Shown one piece after another: positions 56,417 through 64,000 of a DNA stretch of 64,000 nt. The position numbers and the translations under genes were made by a program. Below the pieces are notes generated by a model. That model saw only the letters and a list, made by a program, of their open reading frames with translations. It was not told the origin of the DNA and searched no databases. Every line of letters starts with the position of its first letter. Positions within the stretch are counted from its first letter, which is position 1. The DNA is from Cubamyces lactineus (Eukaryota; Basidiomycota; Agaricomycetes; Polyporales; Polyporaceae): contig JACDTU010000003.1 of NCBI GenBank assembly GCA_022376465.1, forward strand, positions 62,001 to 126,000, in the 5' to 3' direction.

Positions 56417-58340
56417 CGAGACCAATGACACACGGATGAGCTCCGCAGACGTACGGCAGACTGTCCAAGGAGATAAGAAACCTTGAAGGATTGGGTACTG
56501 CGGTTGCGAGATATTGGACTAGCGGCTACCGTTGGATGCCACCAGTGGGTTGAGAAGAAGTTGCAATTCGTGCTTGTATAACAGATCTGTATCATAGTGC
56601 TGCAATGAACGACTCAGAGACTGCGACCGCTGCGAGACTGCGAGACCACGGCATGCAGCATGTGGATGAAGGTCGAGGCGAGGAGCAGTAGGGAAAGAAT
56701 TACGCTCACCATGGTCGAGGGTGCTCTACCGACTCCGGTCTCATCGGAGTGACGTCAACTATGGTCGGGCCGGACAAGTCCGCCGCAGCGCTTGTTGTGT
56801 ATATGAAGGCATTTCAGGCTGCATACGCATCTTCGCCATCCTCGCCTCCATCCAAAGTTCAAGGCCTCATGAATGTGCAGTGCAGTTCAAATCTTGCCGC
56901 ACTAGTTAGCCTGTCTGAGAATGGATCTGCTCTATGCATGATGTCCTCGAGCGTCAACGCTAGCCTCAAGGCCGCGCGCTTGCATTTGGGTCAGTTTCTA
57001 TTTGGCTGCCTGGCTTGTTCATGACCGCGTATAATTCTCAGGATGCGTGAGCGAGTTGCATCGAGGATAGTCTTAGGTACGGCCATAAAATTCTTTCCCT
57101 GTCAGCGTTTTTTACTCAAGTTCTCGCCTAGTTTGTTCGATTTTCGAGGTAGAGCTTGCCATCAAGAGGTCAGGTCCAGACAGCCGCGTTCCGAGCCAAT
57201 GTCCAGCACACCTCCAACGCTTCCATCCGTCCTACAGGTTGTCCGATGGTACGCTCTTGGATGTCATTTCCGCTAGATCATCCAATGCTGAAGAAACAAG
57301 ACGTCCGCTCCAATCGTGCGATGAAGTCGGGCACCTATTCATCCGCATAGTGCAATTTGAAGCATCGCATGCAAGCAGGTCAGGGTAAGCAATACCAAGC
57401 GAGCACTTAGCGAAGAAGCACCTGTCGCTCGTAGCGATGCGTCTTCACAAGGTCTGAATATTTACGCCGAAACACCCGTCTCTGCGGGACGCGAAAGACA
57501 CACCAGGGAGCGCTGTCTTCGAAGAAGCCATCCTGGTGTGAGGGGATTTGCTGCGCGATGGAAATGCGTGCGGGCTAGAACGTCGGGACAATCCATCCTC
57601 CGTGGTGTGGTCTGGCCGCCTGACGCAGGTAAGGTATTACAGCCCATCCGGTTACGAAGCTGGGCTGTTCCTGCTTACACACGAGGGCCGTTCTTCACGC
57701 GGTCGGTGCGCGTGTGCCTACGTGATAAGCTCCACGAACAACCTACTGGCAGGGGGCGTTCGCCGCACTCACAGTCGGCTGATCGTAGCGTTCGTACATG
57801 CCAGTGTTCATATATTCATAGCTGGACAAGTAACGTAACTTTCGTCCACTCTAGAGTTTCCAGCACATGGACAGGTGGATCTTTGTCACAAGTATGGTCC
57901 CCAGGAGATGTAGCAAGGTTCAGAGCGGCGCGGCCGGTACCGTTCGGTATGTTCGTTTGTTCTCTGGCAGGTGCATCGTTTACACGGGCGCATTGAAAGT
58001 GTCAGTTATGTTTTAATTTGGGGCCGCTTCTGAATGATAACTCCAACGCCATTACACTACTGATCACGTCTTGTTTTTAGGGCACCTTGGCTCATAGGAG
58101 GAAAAGTGAGTCGTTGCCGAAATCACCTGTAGAACATCACCATAACGTGCAATGCAGTCCTACCCATAGCAGTATAACGACTCAGTGAAACGGGTCTCGT
58201 CCGCTACTACTCCTGGTCTCTCTGGATAGCATTGCCGTAGGCTACCCATCTTGGCGTAGCCGAGAGCTTCGCAGACATCGGTTTTCCACAAGCCACACCC
58301 GCTACCGCTCTCACAAGCGATCCGTTTTGATCCGAAGCAG
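56417..58340. other. non-genic region upstream of first P450
   Basis: About 1.9 kb with no gene. I specifically looked for a P450 anchor exon (hydrophobic helix plus PGPP hinge) and found none. Confidence 0.45.
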
Positions 58341-60626
58341 CTCTATTCCAGACAGGGATGGGCGTACCACCGTGGGTTGGGCGAGCAATACGGCCCCGTT
58401 GTGCGAATCAACGGCAAGTTTGGTGTGCGTATACGCACTAGGATCGAATCGCGGGCATTGTGCGACGTAGCTGACTTGTGCGGTACAATAGCAAAGAATC
58501 CTGTATACCTTCGATCCCAAAGCGATGCACCACATCGTCATCAAGGACCAAGATATCTTCCAGGAGACGCATTGGTTCACTAGGTATGTCAGGCTTATAG
58601 CTCGGGTCGTGAGTGCCGCCGTCTGGACGACCCTGTGTACGGCAGGACTGTGCTGCATCTTTTCGGCCCTGGCCTTCTCGCTACTCTAGGTGAGGTTACT
58701 TTCTGCCTTCTCCTTGTTACCACGCCGACAAGACAACCGCAGGCGACCACCACCGCAAGCAGCGCAAGATGCTCAACCCGGTCTTCTCGATCAACCACAT
58801 GCGCCACATGACGCCGATCTTCTACGACGTCTGCTACAAGGTTCGGAGCGTCCCGACGCTCTACTCACGCTCAAACCCATGCATGTGCTTTCTGACTTCG
58901 TCTGCTATTTTTCTGATAGCTGCGGGCTGCGATCGCGGCTCGCGTGCGCGACGGCCCTGCGGAGGTCGACATGGTGAGCTGGATGAGCCGGACCGCGCTC
59001 GAGCTCATGGGCCAGGCCGGACTCGGGTACACGTTCGACCCGCTCGTTGCGGATGCGGCGGATGAGTTTGGGGAGGCGCTCAAGGGCCTTATGTACGTGG
59101 TTCATATCCCGCAGTTGTCGGTGCTGTGCTGTGTTGACACTGTGATGGTTTACGGAATTGCTTTGCTGGAACCGCAAAAAGGCCGGCGATGGCGCAGGGA
59201 CGGGGATTGCACCAGTACCTCCCGCTTTACGAGGCGGCCGTGCCCCCGCGATGGCGCCGCACCGTTGCGGAATGCATTCCCTCGGCGAGGCTGCAGCGCG
59301 TCATCCGCTTGCGGGACACTCTGCGCCGGCAATCCATCAGGATATTCGAAGAAAAGAAGGCAGCGCTGCTGAAGGGCGACGAGGCGCTGAAGGCACAGGT
59401 CGGAGAGGGCAAGGACCTCATGAGTATTCTGTGTGAGTGTCGATGGCGCGAGTGTCGGGCCTTGGGCAATCGACTGAAGTGGTTTGTGACAGTGAAAGCG
59501 AACATGGAGGCCTTGGAAGAGGATAGGCTGCCGGAGGAGGAGCTCATTGGGCAGATGTCGTACGTACACCCACCGGTCCCTTCACCTTTTGATTAATTGC
59601 TAATACGAGTATTTCTAGGACGTTGACGTTCGCGGCGATGGACACGACTTCGAATGCCCTGTCGTTAACGCTCTGGAGGATTGCCCAGAACCCGGCGGCT
59701 CAGGATAAAATGCGCCAGGAGATCCTCGAGGCGCAAGAGGCTAGTGTTAACGGCGACATCGGACACGATGATCTTGTCGCGTTGCCTTACCTGGATGCGG
59801 TGTGCCGCGAGACTCTTAGGCTGTGAGTGAACTCCTCGGATAGCGTGAACAGAGTTCAGGACACTCACTGACATTGCCCGCTAGTCACGTCCCTGCACCC
59901 TTCCGCTTCCGCGAGTACGTCATGTTTGATGAACATTTACCCGCCACTTGTGTGATACTGAATGACGTTGTTAGCGCGCAGCGTGACATCGTCCTTCCTC
60001 TTTCTGAGCCCGTGCGCGGAGTGGACGGTAAACTGATGCACCAGATCCTCGTGCCCAAGGGCACGTCGGTGTTCGTTGGGGTCGCCGCTTCGAACACGAA
60101 CAAGGCGCTGTGGGGCGAGGACGCATACCAGTGGAAGCCCGAGCGTTGGCTCCAGCCGCTTCCGGAGGCCGTCTTGGAAGCCAAAATCCCGGGCGTGTAT
60201 GCAAACTTGTGAGTGCTTCTTGCTGGACAGGCTCGGAACAGCAATCCGACTGCGCGTATTTGACCCAGGATGACATTCTGGGGTGGAGGACGCGCATGTA
60301 TGTGAGTAAACACGTAAGATGGTACGCTGGGTATCGACTGACGACGGTATATCTCACTGTTTGTAGTGGATTCAAGTTCTCGCAGCTAGAGATGAGTATG
60401 TGATACGTCATGCACCATAGATTTCCGATTCTCGAGCACTGACCATGTGTACTCCGCAGAGGTCGTCCTGGCGGTCTTGCTCTCCACCTTCAAGTTCGAG
60501 CTGTCCGAAAAGCGCGTCTACTGGAACCTCGCTGGGGTCATGTACCCTTCGATCGACCTCGAGGGCGACTACCCGCAGTTGCCCATGAAGGTGACGCTGC
60601 TCGAGAGGGAGTCTACTAGGGTGTGA
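58341..60626 (+). CDS. cytochrome P450 (CYP5144/5150-like), anchor exon not found
   Basis: A heme monooxygenase. In-frame exons give KQLYSRQGWAYHRGLGEQYG, LYTFDPKAMHHIVIKDQDIF, HHRKQRKMLNPVFSINHMRH, TALELMGQAGLGYTFDPL, then the I-helix FAAMDTTSNA, the ExxR motif CRETLRL, KPERWL, and the heme loop FWGGGRACIGF (Cys ligand present) continuing KFSQLE. It ends LLERESTRV. All catalytic motifs and splice sites look intact. The first exon seen in the neighbouring paralogue (membrane helix and IPGPPSPS hinge) has no counterpart upstream. This copy is therefore either 5'-truncated or uses a very divergent first exon. The coding start given is the first base of clear homology, not an ATG. It is about 2.2 kb upstream of its paralogue, in the same direction. 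Confidence 0.72.
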
Positions 60627-62672
60627 GATGTGTATGGCATGGGAATGCCGGAACGCGGTCTGTTCCAATTTGGGGCAAGTTTGGGGGTGGGCGGTGTTTG
60701 TATACCAGTTTGTCTCTTGTCGTATGGTCGGGGAATGGTATCTCATGTGCACGATTTCGGGTATCGTGGATAGTGTTCTCGCTGCAGGGGGAGGGAGACT
60801 TGAGTGACGCCAAGCAAAGTTCGGACCGGACAATCCGTTACAAGCGTCAACTTAAGCGCCAATTCGAATGCTCTTCGCAATTGACGACCACCATAATATC
60901 CGGTATATTCTATCCTTGCGATGTTTGCAGACTGTGCCGCTCTCAACACCCTTATACGATGATCTGAACATGATGTCCTACAGCTGCTTATGCTCACCGT
61001 CGTTCAGCAGTGCACAATCTGGATGGGCGGGCAAGCTATGCTCACCAAGCATGTCGGATGAATGACATCAAGTCCGACAGCCGCGCACAAGCCCTCGGGT
61101 CAAAGCCTCGCTGGGTATGCTGGGGCTGGGCCTGGGTGCATGAGTGCAAAGCATGTACAATTGAACTGGCAGGGCGTTTGATCGCATGACGCACCTGGTG
61201 CGTTTCCAGAGCTTACCCCCATCGGCGCCCCGAGCTGCAGTTTTCATTGCTGACAACCTCGCCAAAACGTCCCAGACAGCGTCGGAGAAGCCACCGTCGG
61301 CATTCTGAATGTATGCACACAAGCCGATATACACCCCAAGGCGCTTCGACTACGTAGGAATCTGTCAGCTCAGACTCAAACGTCCGATGCTGGGTTCTGT
61401 TACGTCGTCACTGCGAGGTCATTCAGTGCTAGAGGGCCAAGAAAATCGCTTTTATCTCGCGAAAACGCTGGAAAACGGTCCTCGCGAGTCGAGGCAATTC
61501 AAGAATATCAGCACAAGTAAATACGGTACCACAGAGCACCTCCATCCGCAATCTGCGCTGACGGTAGCCTAATAATATCCCAGCCTGAGGTAGAACGAGT
61601 ATCCCGTCTTCCCTAGAGGAGCAACCCCCACGGAAGAGCTGTTCCTTTGTACCAAGAAAAAGAAGGACTCTGGCTGCGCAAGCAGAAACGTAAGGGGCGA
61701 GAACGCCTGGGCTACGGATCGCCGGTGGCGCCGCCCAGCCGCGCATCCAATGGGTAGGGTGTTGCACAGCTAAACTTTGTATTCAGTTATGAAGAGCCAT
61801 GCGGCACCTTCTTCGAGCAGACTTAGTTACGTAGCTGGACTGCCGTCCCTCCCCGCGCTCAGGGTCGTCCTTGGCGCGGTCAAAAGGTATGCCCTCTCCT
61901 TGATCAGCTTCGCGAATGGCCAGTAGGCAAGGGCGATAGGCCACGTAAGACGTTCGGCTGACTCTGGTGCCAACGTATCCAGAGCTGGGAAAATAACGTT
62001 ATCGCGAACCGTCAGCCCGTCGTCGGATAAACTTCCTCAGTCATGTGTATGACTCCTCCAACAGGCCGAAGAACGTATCCCAAGATTAAAGGTTGGTTTG
62101 ATAATACATGGTCGCTTTGGACCGAGCCCTCCGTATCGAGGTAACCATAGCCATTACAGGAGGGTTTCAACCATGAAAATGCGACCAGGTTCTACTGTGC
62201 ACCCAGTGCAGTGCAATGGTAGTCTATTATGGATACCCGCATGGTACGGCGTGCTTGGGAGGGCTGGATAGGTGTGTGCGTGACTAAATTTATCTGTCCA
62301 CATGAACCAGTTTCTTTAGGCGATCCACACCTGACCCGTCAGCGATCTTCACAAAAGCCGTTCTTCTCTCGTGCCCATTGCTACAATTCGCACAGACAAT
62401 CCGATTTGATCGACTTGACGCATCTCTTTCTCGTCCCCGACCGGCAATTCATCGCCATTGGAGCCCCTCCCACGGCTCCAGAATACCGCACGCGAGCAAA
62501 AGCATGCGCGTCCTCGGCGGGCTCCGTCTCGGTGCATGGGTAGGGAGGGATTCTCATGACAGCCTTCCTGACTGTTCTGGGTAAAGAGGGGAAGCTTGCT
62601 TCTCCTCCGCTGCCTTCGCAGGGGTGTCATTATGCTTGACACAGTGACGTCTGGACGGGCGCGGCTATGCGA
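60627..62672. other. intergenic region between P450 paralogues
   Basis: About 2 kb. No gene is recognised; open frames here lack P450 or other motifs. Confidence 0.45.
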
Positions 62673-62679
62673 GTATAAG
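62673..62679 (+). promoter_or_regulatory. TATA-like element of second P450
   Basis: GTATAAG lies about 125 bases upstream of the proposed start codon at 62801. Confidence 0.4.
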
Positions 62680-62800
62680 TGCCATGGGGAGTGGGTTGCA
62701 GTCCACCCCACTCAGCTTCAACAGCTACGACGCCATCTGCAGGATCTCGTCACACTCACTGACTCGACCCAGAGGCTTCTGCGACATTGTACCAGTAGCT

Positions 62801-64000
62801 ATGGTTTCTCTTGTTATCCAAGCCGCTGTCATATGCGGCGCGACATGGTTCTTGTGGAAGTTTTTCCGTGGTTTGGTAGTCAAGACCGACCTCGATAAAA
62901 TCCCGGGACCACCTTCGCCTTCATTCGTGTACGGTATGTACACTAATCTCCCATTGCCTTGTAGCTTGGCATCGCGATTACTGATGCCGGCTGTTTCCAA
63001 CAGGTCACCTTCAGCAACTCTACGCTAGACAGGGATGGGATTTCCACCGCGGTCTTGGGGAGCAATACGGTCCTGTTGTGCGACTTCGCGGCAAGTTTGG
63101 TGTATGTGCAATGCCTGCAGCCTGCCAGCACGATATAGCTGACTTGTGCTGTGTATTAGCAAAACTTACTGTACACCTTCGACCCCAAAGCGATGCATCA
63201 TATCGCCGTCAAAGACCAAGACATTTTCCAGGAGTCTAGATGGTTCACAAGGTATGTCGGAGACAGGTCGTGGGTAGCATTGCCTCAGTAAGCTGATGTG
63301 CCCCAGGACGCTACACCTTCTCTTCGGGCCTGGTCTTCTCGCTACTCTAGGTTAGGTTACCTTTCGCCGCCATGCGTTCTCCAGGACTGACTCTTGATTG
63401 GTGTTACAGGTGATCACCACCGAAAGCAGCGCAAGATGCTCAACCCGGTGTTTTCCATCAACCACATGCGCCACATGACGCCGATCTTCTACGAAGTTTG
63501 CCACAAGGTTCGGATGTTGCCCTTACATTGTCCCCTCCCACCCTCATCACCGAGCGTCGCTTCTGCAATTTTGTCCGTCCTTCCGCCCGTCCTTTCTTTC
63601 TTCTCACATTACTTCCGTCGAGTTTCTTTTGCTTCCGCTCTCCGCCCGCGAGATCGCCGCAGTCTGACTCACTCTGCTTCTTCTGCTTCTAATAGCTGCG
63701 GAGTGCAATCGAGGCACGCGTGAATGGCGGCCCCGCGGAGATCGACATGGTCGGTTGGATGGGCCGGACCGCGCTCGAGCTCATGGGCCAGGCCGGGCTT
63801 GGGCACTCGCTCGACCCGCTGACTGCGGACGCGGCAGACGAGTTCGGGGAGGCGCTGAAGGCCCTCATGTGAGTTTTCTCAGTCTGGTCTTCTTGCGCAG
63901 TCTGTCTTGGCATGTGCTGATACGGCGGGGCTTGTGCTGTTCCATTCGTAAAGGCCGACGCTGGCGCAGGCGCATGGATTGCAACAATACGTTCCGGTGT
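62801..64000 (+). CDS. cytochrome P450 (CYP5144/5150-like), partial at window end
   Basis: The start exon reads MVSLVIQAAVICGATWFLWK (membrane anchor) and then KTDLDKIPGPPSPSFVYG (Pro hinge). Later exons are GHLQQLYARQGWDFHRGLGE, LLYTFDPKAMHHIAVKDQDI, HHRKQRKMLNPVFSINHMRH, TALELMGQAGLGHSLDPL and MPTLAQAHGLQQYVPV at the edge. The exon-intron pattern is the same as in the copy at 58341-60626 and the sequence is closely similar, so the two arose by tandem duplication. The intron at about 63510-63695 is longer and pyrimidine-rich. The I-helix, ExxR and heme loop lie beyond the window. An upstream in-frame ATG at 62684 would add 39 unlikely residues. Substrate unknown; such P450s act at the ER in secondary metabolism or xenobiotic oxidation. 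Confidence 0.82.

Noticed and set aside
3506..64000. CRISPR arrays or bacterial-type operons
   Set aside because: No regularly spaced repeats of the right kind, and all genes have eukaryotic introns.

Overview
This window reads as nuclear DNA of a filamentous basidiomycete, most likely an agaricomycete and probably a polypore (the order is inferred from family content, no search was run). Genes are split by many short GT-AG introns of about 45-70 bases. Several families are typical of mushroom-forming fungi: a KDZ transposon, a DUF6535 membrane protein, a membrane-anchored WD40 protein, a betaine-lipid synthase, and tandem P450s of the CYP5144/5150 kind. No prokaryotic, organellar, rRNA, tRNA or CRISPR feature was recognised.

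Left part (1-16.4 kb) is accessory DNA. A lineage-specific gene with a Thr/Pro minisatellite (342-3505) is followed by a broken LTR-retrotransposon fragment (gag start plus head-to-head leader copies, about 4.0-5.65 kb). Next comes the main object of the window: an apparently complete DNA transposon of the KDZ superfamily at 6526-16398 (9,873 bp). It has 684/722-bp terminal inverted repeats, a perfect 8-bp target duplication TGCTTACT, and three genes all on the minus strand: a KDZ transposase, an unrecognised Ser/Pro-rich protein, and an HMG-box-like protein with a Pro/Ala repeat tail. It sits 34 bp upstream of the start codon of a HAD-like gene, so it probably landed in that gene's 5' leader.

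Middle part (16.4-41.3 kb): a HAD-like protein (+), a degenerate casein-kinase-1-like protein (-), a repeat-exon Pro/Gln/Tyr-rich protein (+), a relic fragment of homoserine dehydrogenase (-), a DUF6535 membrane protein (-), the intact homoserine dehydrogenase (-), a multi-pass WD40 protein (-), a RUD3-like Golgi coiled-coil protein (+), and a Ser/Pro-rich unknown (-).

Right part (41.3-64 kb): about 7 kb without a recognisable gene, then mitochondrial dihydrolipoamide succinyltransferase (-), a fused betaine-lipid synthase (+), a doubtful small gene, and two tandem P450 genes. The first P450 lacks a visible membrane-anchor exon and the second runs off the window edge. Housekeeping genes (HOM6, KGD2, BTA1, RUD3) therefore alternate with lineage-specific and mobile DNA. 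No metabolic cluster linking the neighbours is evident.
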